A stretch of DNA of 64,000 nt from VRUE01 sp963716245 (GCA_963716245.1 OY970300.1:1674001-1738000); one strand, 5' to 3'. Shown: positions 26,862 to 35,066, counted from the first letter of the stretch. The notes: generated by a model not told the origin, from the letters alone. A program made the numbers and translations.

Positions 26862-28544
26862 TCAGGCGGCTGCGAGGAGCTCGCGGGCGTGGCGGGTCGC
26901 CGCATCGTCCGAGCTCTCGCCGCCGAGCATCCGCCTGATCTCCTCGACGACCCCCTCGCCGTCGAGGCGCTCGACCGTCGCCGTTGCCGTCCCGGCACCG
27001 ACGTCCTTCTCGATTCGGAAGTGGGTTTCGGCGAGCGAGGCGACCTGGGGCAGGTGGGTGATGCAGAGGACCTGGCGGCCCTCGCCGAGCGCCCGCAATC
27101 GCTCGCCGACCGCGCGCGCCGTCGTGCCGCCGACGCCGGCGTCGATCTCGTCAAAGACCAGGGTCGGGGCGCCTTCGCCGCTGCCGAGGCCGCTCAGAGC
27201 CAGCATCACCCGCGAGAGCTCGCCACCGGAGGCGGCGTCCCGCAGCGGGGCCGGATCGAGCCCCGGGTTGGGCGCCAGGCGCAGCTCGATCCGCTCGGCG
27301 CCGTCCGGTCCGAACCCCTCGGGATGCGGCTCGAGCACGACCTCGAGGCTGGCGCCCGGCATCGCCAGGCGCTCCAGCTCGCCCGCGACCCGTTCCCGCA
27401 ACGGCGCGGCGGCTGCGAGGCGGCCCTCGCTCAGCCGCTCGGCCAGCTCGGCGCGAGACGCCTCTGCCTCCGCCAGCGCAGCCTCCGCCTCGGCGTCGCG
27501 CTCCCCGGCCCCCTGCAGCCGCTCGATCTCCGCCCGGCAGCGCTCCGCGTGGGCGAGCACCGACTCGACGCTGCCGCCGTGCTTGCGCTTCAGCCGCTCG
27601 ATCCCGTCGAGCCGCTCCTCGATCGCGGCGAGCCGGGCGGGGTCGGCCTCAACGCCCTCCATGTAGCCGCGCAGCTCGCCGGCGACGTCCGCGACCTCGA
27701 CCGCGAGGGCGCTGACCCGCTCGGCGATCGCGTCGAGGTCGGCGTCGACGCCCTCCACGCCCTGGAGCAGCGACTCGGCCCGGGCGAGGGCGCCGGCCGC
27801 TCCGCCACCGTCCTCGTCGGTTCCCACGGCGCCCGCGTGGGCGCCCTCCGCCGCCTCGCGCAGCCCCTCGGCGTGACGCAACCGGGCGCGCTCCGCCGAG
27901 AGCTCGGCCTCCTCGGCCGGGTCGGGCGCGACCTCCTCGATCTCGGCCAGCTCGTAGCGGTAGAGGTCGAGGTCGCGCTCCCGCGAGCCGTCGCGCTCGC
28001 GCAGCTCCGCCAGCTCCGCGGCCAGCCGCAGGCACTCGCGATGCGCGTCGCGGTAGCCCCGCAGGACACCCAGGTGCTCCGCGCCGGCGAAGCCGTCGAG
28101 CACCTGCGCCTGGGCCGAGGCGATCGTCAGCCTGCGGTGCTCGTGCTGGCCGTAGAAGGCAAGCAGCCTGCCGGCGAGGAGCTTCAGGTCGGACGCCGAG
28201 GCCGCCCGGCCGGCGACGAACGCCGCCGTCCGGCCGGCGGCCGACACCCTCCGCCCGAGCACGATCTCCTCGGCGCCCTCGGGCAGACGTTCGGCGATCT
28301 CCGCCATCTCCGGCTCTTGGAGCAGCCTCGCCGGGAGGTCGAAGACGCCCTCGACCCAGGCCTCCTCGGCGCCGGGCCGAACGATGTGCGGGCGCGCCTT
28401 TCCCCCCATCAGGAGGTCCAGCGAGTGGGCCAACACCGTCTTGCCGGCGCCGGTCTCGCCGGTGATCGCGTTGAGCCCCTCGCCGAGCCGCAGCTCGGCC
28501 CGCTCGATCAGCAGCAGGTTCTCGATCCGCAGCTCGCGCAGCAC
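26862..28544 (-). CDS. recN: DNA repair protein RecN
   Basis: 560 residues from GTG 28544. Walker A 'NAITGETGAGKTVLAHSLDLLMG' lies near residue 30. A long Glu/Arg-rich coiled coil spans about 150-360. The C-terminal ABC signature 'DAASGGELSRVMLAL' and Walker B 'TLVFDEIDAGVGGTTA' follow. It is an SMC-like ATPase in double-strand-break repair. It sits downstream of nadK as in Mycobacterium and Bacillus. Confidence 0.97.
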   Translation of the reverse strand: MLRELRIENLLLIERAELRLGEGLNAITGETGAGKTVLAHSLDLLMGGKARPHIVRPGAEEAWVEGVFDLPARLLQEPEMAEIAERLPEGAEEIVLGRRVSAAGRTAAFVAGRAASASDLKLLAGRLLAFYGQHEHRRLTIASAQAQVLDGFAGAEHLGVLRGYRDAHRECLRLAAELAELRERDGSRERDLDLYRYELAEIEEVAPDPAEEAELSAERARLRHAEGLREAAEGAHAGAVGTDEDGGGAAGALARAESLLQGVEGVDADLDAIAERVSALAVEVADVAGELRGYMEGVEADPARLAAIEERLDGIERLKRKHGGSVESVLAHAERCRAEIERLQGAGERDAEAEAALAEAEASRAELAERLSEGRLAAAAPLRERVAGELERLAMPGASLEVVLEPHPEGFGPDGAERIELRLAPNPGLDPAPLRDAASGGELSRVMLALSGLGSGEGAPTLVFDEIDAGVGGTTARAVGERLRALGEGRQVLCITHLPQVASLAETHFRIEKDVGAGTATATVERLDGEGVVEEIRRMLGGESSDDAATRHARELLAAA

Positions 28545-28566
28545 GCGTCCTTGTGTAGCAGCGAAG

Positions 28567-29418
28567 TCAGACGGCGAGGTGCCCGAACTTCTCGCGGATG
28601 CGGTGGTAGAAGCTCGTCCCCGGCAGCTGCGCGAGGCGGCCGACCCGCTCGGCGAATCGGACCTCCAGCTCGGCGCCCGAGGCGAGCATGCCCGCCAATT
28701 CGCCGTCCACCGCGATGTCGACCGGCTGCCGTCCCGTCGCGTTGCCGACGTGGAGCACGTCGCCGGGGGCGACGACCAGCGCGCGGGCGGTCAGCGAGTG
28801 GGGCGCGATGTAGCTGACGACGTAGCCCTCGACGCCCCAGGCGAGGATCGGGCCGTTGTTGGCGAGGTTGTAGCCGGTAGAGCCGACCGGCGTGGCCGCG
28901 ACGAGCCCGTCGCAGCGGACGTGGCCCACCTCCTCGCCGGCGATCTTGTAGCTCAGCTCGGCGACGCGGTCGTGCGGGCGCCGGATGAAGCTGACGTCGT
29001 TGAGGGCCACCCGGCTCGTGCCGTCCACCGCGACCTCGAGTCCGGGCAGCTCAATCGTCTCGGCTTCGCCGGCCAGCGCGCGGCGAACCCCCTCCTCCGC
29101 CTCGCCGCGGTCGACCGCGGCGAGGAAGCCGACCGTGCCGAAGTTGATCCCGAAGACGGGCGAGCCGCTGCGGGCGAAGTGGCGCAGCGCGTAGAGGATC
29201 GAGCCGTCGCCGCCGAGGACGACGCAGAGGTCGACCCGGTCGGGCAGCGAGTCGACCGGCTCGATCCCGGCCACGTCCCCCCCGTGCTTGGCGACCTCTT
29301 CGGCCGAGGCGACCAGGCGCCAGCCGGCCTCGCTCGCCGCCGCCGCGACGAGGCGCACGGCGTCGGTCGGGAACGGCGGGTGGGAATGGCTGATCAGGGC
29401 GGCGACGCGTTCGCTCAC
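28567..29418 (-). CDS. nadK: NAD kinase
   Basis: 283 residues from GTG 29418, overlapping the tlyA TGA by four bases. The 'VVLGGDGSILYALR' motif (GGDG) is the catalytic Asp site. 'GINFGTVGFLAAVD' and 'NDVSFIRRPHDRV' (NE/D motif) follow. 'DGLVAATPVGSTGYNLANNGPIL' is the NAD-binding signature. It phosphorylates NAD to NADP. It is translationally coupled to tlyA and closely followed by recN. Confidence 0.97.
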   Translation of the reverse strand: MSERVAALISHSHPPFPTDAVRLVAAAASEAGWRLVASAEEVAKHGGDVAGIEPVDSLPDRVDLCVVLGGDGSILYALRHFARSGSPVFGINFGTVGFLAAVDRGEAEEGVRRALAGEAETIELPGLEVAVDGTSRVALNDVSFIRRPHDRVAELSYKIAGEEVGHVRCDGLVAATPVGSTGYNLANNGPILAWGVEGYVVSYIAPHSLTARALVVAPGDVLHVGNATGRQPVDIAVDGELAGMLASGAELEVRFAERVGRLAQLPGTSFYHRIREKFGHLAV

Positions 29419-30197
29419 GGCTCGACCTCCGCGATCGCCGCCTCGAGGTCGGGGACGGACGACCCGTCGCCGCCGCACCAGACGAAGGTCTCGCGATTGC
29501 CCTTCGGCCCCGGCAACCCGGAGAAGGCGAAGCCGCGGATCGCCAGGCCGAGCTCCCGAGCGGCCAGCGCGACGTTCAGAATCGCCTCGCGGCGCTCCCC
29601 GGCGTCGCGGACGACACCCTTGCGGACGCGCTCGCGGCCGAGCTCGAACTGCGGCTTGACCATCGCCAGGACCTCGCCGCGCGGCGCCAGGCATGCGGCG
29701 ACCGCGGGCAGCACCTTGACCAGCGAGATGAACGAGACGTCGATCGTCGCCAGGCTCGGCTCGAAGGGCAGGTCCGCCGGCTCCAGCTCGCGCGCGTTGA
29801 GCCGCTCGACGACGGTGACCCTGGGGTCCTCGCGCATGCGCACGTCGATCTGCCCGTAGGCGACGTCAACCGCCACCACGTGCGCGGCGCCGCGCTGCAG
29901 CAGGCAATCGGTGAAGCCGCCGGTCGAGGCCCCCACGTCGAGGCACTCGCGCCCCTCCACCTCGATGCCCAGCGCCTCGATCGCGTTGTCGAGCTTCACG
30001 CCGCTGCGCGAGACGAAGCGCGGGCCGGCATCGACCAGAAGATCGGCATCGGGCTCGACGAGCTGGCTGGGGCGCAGCGCGAGCGGACCGTCGGCACCGA
30101 CCCGGACCTCGCCCGCTCGCACCGCGCCGGCTGCGGCCGAGCGGGAGGGAAAGAGCCCGCGTTCGGCCAGAACCGCGTCGATTCGCGCCTTGGTCAC
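29415..30197 (-). CDS. tlyA: TlyA family rRNA (cytidine-2'-O)-methyltransferase
   Basis: About 260 residues from GTG 30197; a longer frame to 30293 adds a non-homologous tail. The N-terminal S4 domain is 'KARIDAVLAERGLFPSRSAAAGAVRAGEVRV'. An FtsJ-like methyltransferase follows with 'CLDVGASTGGFTDCLLQRGAAHVVAVDVAYGQ' (AdoMet motif) and 'MVKPQFELGRE' (catalytic Lys). It 2'-O-methylates rRNA, which in mycobacteria makes ribosomes capreomycin-sensitive. It leads the tlyA-nadK-recN operon. Confidence 0.93.
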   Translation of the reverse strand: MTKARIDAVLAERGLFPSRSAAAGAVRAGEVRVGADGPLALRPSQLVEPDADLLVDAGPRFVSRSGVKLDNAIEALGIEVEGRECLDVGASTGGFTDCLLQRGAAHVVAVDVAYGQIDVRMREDPRVTVVERLNARELEPADLPFEPSLATIDVSFISLVKVLPAVAACLAPRGEVLAMVKPQFELGRERVRKGVVRDAGERREAILNVALAARELGLAIRGFAFSGLPGPKGNRETFVWCGGDGSSVPDLEAAIAEVEP

Positions 30198-30264
30198 GAA
30201 GGGACCGTATCGCCGTGCCCAGGCGCCGGGAGATCCAACCCGGCCTTGCCAGATGTTTACCCCC

Positions 30265-30293
30265 TCATTACTATTGGGTATAGCTTCCGTCAA
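30265..30293 (-). promoter_or_regulatory. Candidate sigma-70-type promoter for the tlyA operon
   Basis: On the minus strand, TTGACG (30288-30293) is followed after 17 nt by TAATGA (30265-30270), about 70 bases upstream of the tlyA GTG. The stretch is noticeably AT-richer than its surroundings. The -10 match is imperfect. Confidence 0.35.
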
Positions 30294-30505
30294 GGACGGG
30301 GTCCAACAGGCACAACTGGCCTCGTGTGACCCGACTCACAGACAGATCGCACATACGTTCGTACTCTGGAGGCACGAAAAAACTTCTTGGCTGAGCTCTC
30401 CGTCGCAACATATGGCGCTCGTCGACTCCCATCGATGCGGCTCCCGCGACACCCCGAGCCCACCTACCTCCCACCGATCCACATATATAGAGATACATAT
30501 CTCTC

Positions 30506-30561
30506 CTCCCTGTAGTAACCCCAGAAACGCCTCGCCTCCCCGGCGGGGCGTTTTCTGTTGG
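30506..30561. repeat. Intergenic element copy 1: 24-nt core plus terminator-like hairpin; left border of the CBASS island
   Basis: 30506-30529 is a 24-nt core (CTCCCTGTAGTAACCCCAG then AAACG) that recurs exactly at 36509-36532. 30525-30561 is a 37-nt block that recurs exactly at 34474-34510. The 37-nt block contains the hairpin CGCCTCGCC-tcccc-GGCGGGGCG (30528-30550, one G-T pair) followed by TTTT, so it looks like a terminator readable on both strands. Just upstream, AGAGATA-CA-TATCTCT (about 30490-30505) forms a further small stem. It does not follow any plus-strand gene. Confidence 0.75.
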
Positions 30562-31182
30562 GCTGGGCTTTAGCGGCCGCGATCAGACGACGGAAGTGGC
30601 TCCCGGATCGGCCCGCGAGCCCTCGCGCCACAGTTGGTGCCACAGTTCCACTCCGTATCTCCGGCCCAATGGCTGCCATAGTCGCCAAAGTGGTCGAGCT
30701 AGACCCGCTCCGCGTCTTTACGAGCTCGGGCTGGCCTTCGAGCACCGCGATCGCGATGTCTCGCCGCCGAATGAGCGCCTTCCGCGAAGCACCGGCCAGA
30801 GCGCAGTGCACAGGCGGGATCGGCAAATCGCCAGCCCCGCAAACGGTGCTGTGGTGGGGACTGGCAGCCATTGGGGGCCTAGTCGAGCCGCGAAGCGACA
30901 GGCGCAGCCACCCTAGAAGCCAGCGGCGAAGCGGCGAAAATTGTGCCTCCATGATACGGAGCACTGAGCCGCCAAAGTGGTCCCCCTTTTCGTCCAGATC
31001 TAGGAGCGAAATTCGGGCTTGACCTCAGCCCAGGAAGGCCCAAGCAGGAAAACGGACTCTGGGTACGACGAAAGTCCGTCCGACCCGGACGGCATCGTAA
31101 GGGCTTCGCGAAAAGACGAGCGAGGCACGGCTCATCCGAATATCAGGACGGGCAGAACGTATAGGTCCGAGGAGACGGAAAA
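30562..31182. other. Gene-free leader region upstream of the CBASS operon
   Basis: About 620 bases with no supportable coding frame; short frames lack ribosome sites and family resemblance. Base composition is visibly less GC-rich toward 31000-31180, as in the CBASS genes. The promoter of the operon should lie here. A GAGGAG ribosome site at 31169-31174 serves the first gene. Confidence 0.4.
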
Positions 31183-32229
31183 ATGATCGAAACGGTGCAA
31201 GAAGCTTTCATTGAGTTTGAGCGCGAGACGGCCCGCGTTCCAGAGGCACAGAACGCGCGCGCGAAGGAGGTTCACCCAGTCGTAGTGGAAGCCATCAAGG
31301 CCGACCTGGGCGACCTGTTCAACAGGGCTTTCCTGGCTGGCTCATACAGGCGCAAGGTCCAAGCCGTTCGCCTGAAGGACGTAGACATCATCCTCGTCCT
31401 CAACGATCCCGAGGGCGAGTTCGCTATCTCGGCAGACGCGACGCTAGAGCGCGTACGCAAGGCAGCCAAGACCTGCCACCTTGTGGTCAGCACGCGAAAG
31501 AGCGTGCGTGCCGTCAAGCTCGATATCGACGGCGAGGAGTTCACGGTCGATGCAGTCCCGGCGCGAGACGATCCGCTCGGCGAGCTTCTGCTATGCCGCA
31601 ACAAGCCGGATGAAGGCTATGACGATTGGACTTCGGCGCGGCCTCAAGGGCAGCTCGATGCTGCAACGGAAAAGAACCAGGAAACCGAGGGGTCCTTCAT
31701 CCCGGCAGTCCGCATCATCAAGGTCTGGAATCAGAGCTTCGGCGAGGGGGATAAGAAGGCGATGTCTTCATATCTCGCAGAGTCGATCATGTTCCATGAG
31801 CTGAACAGCAAGTGCGACTACGCCGATGCCATGGTCGCCTTCTTCCGCTCTGCGAAGGACCATCTATCGCGCACGTCGCCATCGGTGCCGTGTCCTGGCG
31901 ATCCCGACAACTCCGTCGATGAGATGCTGAAAGACGATCGACGTAAACGGGCACTTAGCAAGGTCGAAACGGCCCTGGGACACGCGGAGGATGCCGTCGC
32001 CACTGAAGATCCGGGTGAGGCTATGGACCATTGGGCAAAGGTCTTTGGGTCCTCTTTCCCAGCTCCGTCGAACGACTCGGCGACGCTGGCGTCAGCCCTC
32101 CGGAGCGGAAAGGCAGTCGGCAAGGGAAGCAGCATCACCGTCCCTGCCAGCAGCAACGGCGGCGAGCGGCCCTTGATCCGGCCGCGCTCACATCAGAACA
32201 TGAGGAGGCCCCGCGGTTGGGCCCTCTGA
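31183..32229 (+). CDS. CBASS CD-NTase (cGAS/DncV-like nucleotidyltransferase)
   Basis: 348 residues. The SMODS-type nucleotidyltransferase core has 'FLAGSYRRKVQAVRLKDVDIILVL' (Gly53-Ser54, Asp66-x-Asp68) and the third carboxylate in 'FTVDAVPA' (Asp123), so the active site is complete. The helical C-terminal part (AVRIIKVWNQ...SYLAESIMFHELN) fits the OAS-like fold. It would make a cyclic oligonucleotide on phage infection. The C-terminal tail is basic and ends RGWAL, not the Gly-ending tail I would expect for conjugation. Its TGA shares one base with the ATG of the E2-like gene. Codon use is less GC-biased than in the core genes, which suggests transfer. Confidence 0.9.
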   Translation: MIETVQEAFIEFERETARVPEAQNARAKEVHPVVVEAIKADLGDLFNRAFLAGSYRRKVQAVRLKDVDIILVLNDPEGEFAISADATLERVRKAAKTCHLVVSTRKSVRAVKLDIDGEEFTVDAVPARDDPLGELLLCRNKPDEGYDDWTSARPQGQLDAATEKNQETEGSFIPAVRIIKVWNQSFGEGDKKAMSSYLAESIMFHELNSKCDYADAMVAFFRSAKDHLSRTSPSVPCPGDPDNSVDEMLKDDRRKRALSKVETALGHAEDAVATEDPGEAMDHWAKVFGSSFPAPSNDSATLASALRSGKAVGKGSSITVPASSNGGERPLIRPRSHQNMRRPRGWAL

Positions 32230-32798
32230 TGGATTCCTGGCGTCAGCGGGTGAGATGGTGGCCCGGCCACTGGAACCTGCTGCATGCCTTGGAGCACCCG
32301 AGCATGCGAATTGACAAGACGATTGAGCGGTTGCCCTGCCGTACGCTCAGGCAAAACTCAGACCTCCGCCGCTTCTTGGCTGAAATGGAAATCGTGCCGT
32401 ACGACGTGCTCGCATATCAAGCCCAAGCGTCCGGAACCTACGGCTTCGTACGGGTCGCTGCCCTTTTCCCCTTGTCGCCCTTCAACGGCAACCATCCGGA
32501 GGTTTTCGCGCTTGATGGCGACCGGCGTTCCAAGCATCGAAATCCCCCGTTCGATCATGGAGAGGAGGGAGTGAGCGCCCACCTCTGCCCTTACTACCGT
32601 CGTGACCCTCGGGAGCGCCAGTGGGCGCCGGAGGATGGCCTCGTCAGGCTCTTTGATCTTGCCCGAGCGCATTTGGAGGCCGAGCACATCTGGCGACAGA
32701 CTGGAGAGTGGCCGCTAGATGAGGCGCAGCATGGGTTTGCACCACCAGCACGCCCACGCCCCCATCTGAAGCTTCCTCCCCTTCGTCTCGCCAGTTAG
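32229..32798 (+). CDS. CBASS E2-like protein (Cap2-type, short type II)
   Basis: 189 residues from ATG 32229; the longer overlapping frame upstream is a shadow of the CD-NTase gene. The C-terminal half 'AHLCPYYRRDPRERQWAPEDGLVRLFDLARAHLEAEHIWRQTGEWPLDEAQHG' matches the pattern of bacterial E2-CBASS proteins (LC-x-Y ... W ... G-x-W ... E-x2-H). Cys120 is the candidate thioester cysteine. No E1 or JAB (Cap3) gene is present, so this is a short type II arrangement in which the E2-like protein acts on the CD-NTase. Assignment rests on motif pattern and position; sequence identity could not be measured. Confidence 0.75.
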   Translation: MDSWRQRVRWWPGHWNLLHALEHPSMRIDKTIERLPCRTLRQNSDLRRFLAEMEIVPYDVLAYQAQASGTYGFVRVAALFPLSPFNGNHPEVFALDGDRRSKHRNPPFDHGEEGVSAHLCPYYRRDPRERQWAPEDGLVRLFDLARAHLEAEHIWRQTGEWPLDEAQHGFAPPARPRPHLKLPPLRLAS

Positions 32799-32807
32799 GA
32801 AGAGCGC

Positions 32808-33968
32808 GTGGCATACCGGCCCTTCCTTAGCCATAAGCGGAGCGATGCCAGCGATCTCGAGCTTCTCAAGGGCCAACTCCAGCTTCGGGGAGCAGGCAGC
32901 TGGCAGGACGTCGACGACCTGCACATAGGGCAGCGCTTCATGGCCGCCTTGAAACGGTCCATCGGTCGTGAGACTGGCGGCTTCATCTGGTGGGGCACCC
33001 GTAGCTCGTTGGAATCGCGAACGATCTGCAAGGTCGAGGTTCCAACTGCACTCCGCCGTCAACGCCTGCGGCGAGAGGCTTATCCGGTGGTGCCGCTCTT
33101 TGTTGACATTGCTCCAGACATAGACACAGACCTGCTTCGGAGCGCTTTCGGAAAGCGCCGAGCCACAGCCCTGTGCGCCCGCAACGGCCTGGTGCGCGAA
33201 CCGGAGAGGGAGAGCATTGCCGACTTTGCCGCCAGCGCCGCGCGAAGATACGTCAAGGATCTGGTCCGCGAACACCGACGCGAGGAACTGCGAGTGGCTA
33301 TTACGGGCGGCCGCGAGCCTACGGGCGGATACGACCTCGTGCTGGACTGGCGTGGCGTGCTTGATGAGAATGGTCGGCTACGTGACTCAACCGGCCTGCC
33401 CCTACTCACGGAGACGCTGGCGGACATACGAAATGTCGCTCACAGCCGCACAGGCGTGCCACGCATCGCGGTCGAGCCGCATCTTCGCCTTCCGTTGGCA
33501 GCGCTTGTCGGCTGGGAGTGGAATCGTGTTCGGCCAATTGATCTGCGGGTCATTCAGACTTCCGCAACAGGCTCGATGGTGGTCGAGGATCTGGACTGGC
33601 AGATGGAGAGACTGCCTGAGCCTCGCGAGTTTTCCTTCAACGGAAGCGGGCCTCACGTTGTTGCCCTATCGGTTGGGAAGAACCTTGGAGAGTCGGTTTC
33701 GCGATACGCAAGCAGCATCGATGCATGCCGAGCAACCCATCTGCATGTTGACGGACCTCTAAAACCCGCTGAAATCTGTGGTGTCGCAGGTTGGGCAATC
33801 GAGCAGCTGGCCACGTTGAACAGCCATGGAATCGCCAAGCATCTGCTTCTGCTTGGGCCAGTGAGTCTTGCTGTCCGTATTGGTGCCGCCGCTAACGGGA
33901 CGGGCAAAACGACCATTCCGTTTTGGGACGGCAGCACGGGCTACGGGGCTTCGGTGGTGATCGGGTGA
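32808..33968 (+). CDS. TIR-SAVED CBASS effector
   Basis: 386 residues from GTG 32808, with AGGA at 32797-32800. Residues 1-115 form a TIR domain: 'FLSHKRSDASDLELLKGQL', 'GFIWWGTRSSLESRTICKVEV', with Glu77 in CKVE as the likely NAD-hydrolysing residue. Residues about 200-386 match SAVED: 'HLHVDGPLKPAEICGVAGWAIEQLA', 'HLLLLGPVSLAVRIGAAANGTGKTTIPFWDG'. SAVED binds cyclic tri- or tetranucleotides and drives TIR filament assembly; the activated TIR depletes NAD+ and kills the infected cell. It is the third gene of the operon, 9 bp after the E2-like gene. The ligand made by the CD-NTase is not deducible. Confidence 0.88.
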   Translation: MAYRPFLSHKRSDASDLELLKGQLQLRGAGSWQDVDDLHIGQRFMAALKRSIGRETGGFIWWGTRSSLESRTICKVEVPTALRRQRLRREAYPVVPLFVDIAPDIDTDLLRSAFGKRRATALCARNGLVREPERESIADFAASAARRYVKDLVREHRREELRVAITGGREPTGGYDLVLDWRGVLDENGRLRDSTGLPLLTETLADIRNVAHSRTGVPRIAVEPHLRLPLAALVGWEWNRVRPIDLRVIQTSATGSMVVEDLDWQMERLPEPREFSFNGSGPHVVALSVGKNLGESVSRYASSIDACRATHLHVDGPLKPAEICGVAGWAIEQLATLNSHGIAKHLLLLGPVSLAVRIGAAANGTGKTTIPFWDGSTGYGASVVIG

Positions 33969-33978
33969 TCGCGGACGC

Positions 33979-34194
33979 TTATGCTGCCGTAAGCGGGCGA
34001 TCGGTGAGCGTTGCCGTCGCGACATGCAGCGGGCCGCCCTGCTCGCCTTCATCGGCCAAGTAGAGCGCGACGCCCTCCTGGAGAGACTCGAAAAGCTCGT
34101 CCAGGGTGTCCCCGGAGGCAAAGCAGCCGGGAAGCTCTGGAACGTCTGCCCAGTAACTGCCTTCCTCGATATGGATACGGGCGGTCAACTCCAT
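33979..34194 (-). CDS. hicB: HicB-type antitoxin
   Basis: 71 residues. 'TARIHIEEGSYWADVPELPGCFASGDTLDELFESLQEGVALYL' is the HicB partial RNase-H fold. No C-terminal HTH or ribbon-helix-helix is present, so operator binding may rely on another factor or on the complex. It is downstream of hicA on the minus strand, convergent with and 10 bp from the CBASS effector gene. Confidence 0.9.
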   Translation of the reverse strand: MELTARIHIEEGSYWADVPELPGCFASGDTLDELFESLQEGVALYLADEGEQGGPLHVATATLTDRPLTAA

Positions 34195-34216
34195 GACGAA
34201 TCCCCTTCTCGCCTGC

Positions 34217-34411
34217 TCATTGTAGCCCTGCCTGTTTGAGAATCGCGGCGGTGAGCCCAGGCTGATAGTCGCGGCCCTTGTGCTGCGGAAGCGTGATCGG
34301 GCGACAGCCCTCCTTGGTCATCTTGACCTGGTGCTTGCCGCCGCGAGCTTGGGTCCAGCCGTTTTCCTTCAGGAGCCTGATCGCCTTCTTCTGATTTAGC
34401 GTCCCCTTCAT
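34217..34411 (-). CDS. hicA: HicA-type mRNA interferase toxin
   Basis: 64 residues. The dsRBD-like fold is recognised from 'KKAIRLLKENGWTQARGGKHQVKMTKEGCRPITLPQHKGRDYQPGLTAAILKQAGL', with catalytic His27 in GGKH. It cleaves mRNA ribosome-independently and is neutralised by HicB encoded 22 bp downstream. Toxin-first order is usual for hicAB. The second copy of the 37-bp repeat starts 62 bp upstream of its ATG. Confidence 0.92.
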   Translation of the reverse strand: MKGTLNQKKAIRLLKENGWTQARGGKHQVKMTKEGCRPITLPQHKGRDYQPGLTAAILKQAGLQ

Positions 34412-34473
34412 CGAGCGCCGACCGTAGCCCCGGCGGCGGCGGAACGTTTTGCATTCCTCCCTTGTAGCGAGCC

Positions 34474-34510
34474 AAACGCCTCGCCTCCCCGGCGGGGCGT
34501 TTTCTGTTGG
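34474..34510. repeat. 37-bp direct repeat copy 2; right border of the CBASS-HicAB segment
   Basis: Identical base for base to 30525-30561, including the hairpin and TTTT. Weaker similarity extends leftward (TCCTCCCTTGTAG at 34454-34466 versus TCCTCCC-TGTAG at 30504-30515). The enclosed 3.9 kb holds CBASS and HicAB only. No integrase or transposase gene is visible inside. Confidence 0.85.
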
Positions 34511-34527
34511 CCTGCGATGATCCGCTC

Positions 34528-35055
34528 GTGACGCGGCGCCGGGGACTGATTGCAGCGGGGGTCGCGAGCGTGGGGCTGCTGCTCGCGATGGCTCCGGCCG
34601 ACCAGCGGATGGAGGACAGCGGCGGCCCGGGGATCGTCCCGTTCGAGCTGACCGGCGGCCAGGAGCGGGCGGACGAGATCCTCGCCGAATGGGGCGAGGA
34701 CGGAAGGGACGCCGCGCGCGAGTCGCTATGGATCGACTTCGGCTTCCTGCTCGCCTACGGCATCTTTCTCACCCTCGCCCTCGCTGCCGCTCGGGACGTC
34801 GCCGCCCGGCGCGAGTGGCGCCGGCTCGCCTCGATCGGTCGGATCGTCGTCTCCTTCGGCGCCCTTGCCGCCGCCTTCGACGCGCTGGAGAACGTCTGCC
34901 TGCTGCTGACGCTGGACGACGCCGGCAGCGTCTTCCCCGTCCTGGCAACCGTCTTCGCGAGCTGCAAGTTCCTCCTGCTCGCCATCGCGATCGCATATCT
35001 GCTCGCGGCCCTGGCGACCTGGCTGCGCCACAGGCGGCCGCAGGCCGCCCGATAG
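34528..35055 (+). CDS. Four-helix membrane protein of unknown function
   Basis: 175 residues from GTG 34528; a TTG at 34507 lies within the direct repeat and is unlikely. Hydrophobic helices are seen at about 5-22 (GLIAAGVASVGLLLAMAP), 68-88 (DFGFLLAYGIFLTLALAAA), 105-125 and 138-165. A periplasmic stretch (GGPGIVPFELTGGQERADEILAEWG) lies between the first two. I recognise no family. The next gene starts 12 bp downstream, suggesting one operon. Confidence 0.65.
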   Translation: MTRRRGLIAAGVASVGLLLAMAPADQRMEDSGGPGIVPFELTGGQERADEILAEWGEDGRDAARESLWIDFGFLLAYGIFLTLALAAARDVAARREWRRLASIGRIVVSFGALAAAFDALENVCLLLTLDDAGSVFPVLATVFASCKFLLLAIAIAYLLAALATWLRHRRPQAAR

Positions 35056-35066
35056 CCTGCGCTGGA

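Noticed and set aside
30306..30561. Possible 6S RNA or tmRNA between tlyA and the island
   Set aside because: No tRNA-like end, tag-coding segment or long 6S-type rod could be found. Only the shorter core plus hairpin is supportable.
30464..31022. Short open frames in the region upstream of CBASS on both strands
   Set aside because: No ribosome-binding sites, no family resemblance, and they read through the repeat element.
33803..33830. A fifth border repeat (CACGTTGAACAGCC) in the TIR-SAVED gene
   Set aside because: It is in-frame SAVED coding sequence and lacks the matching second arm.
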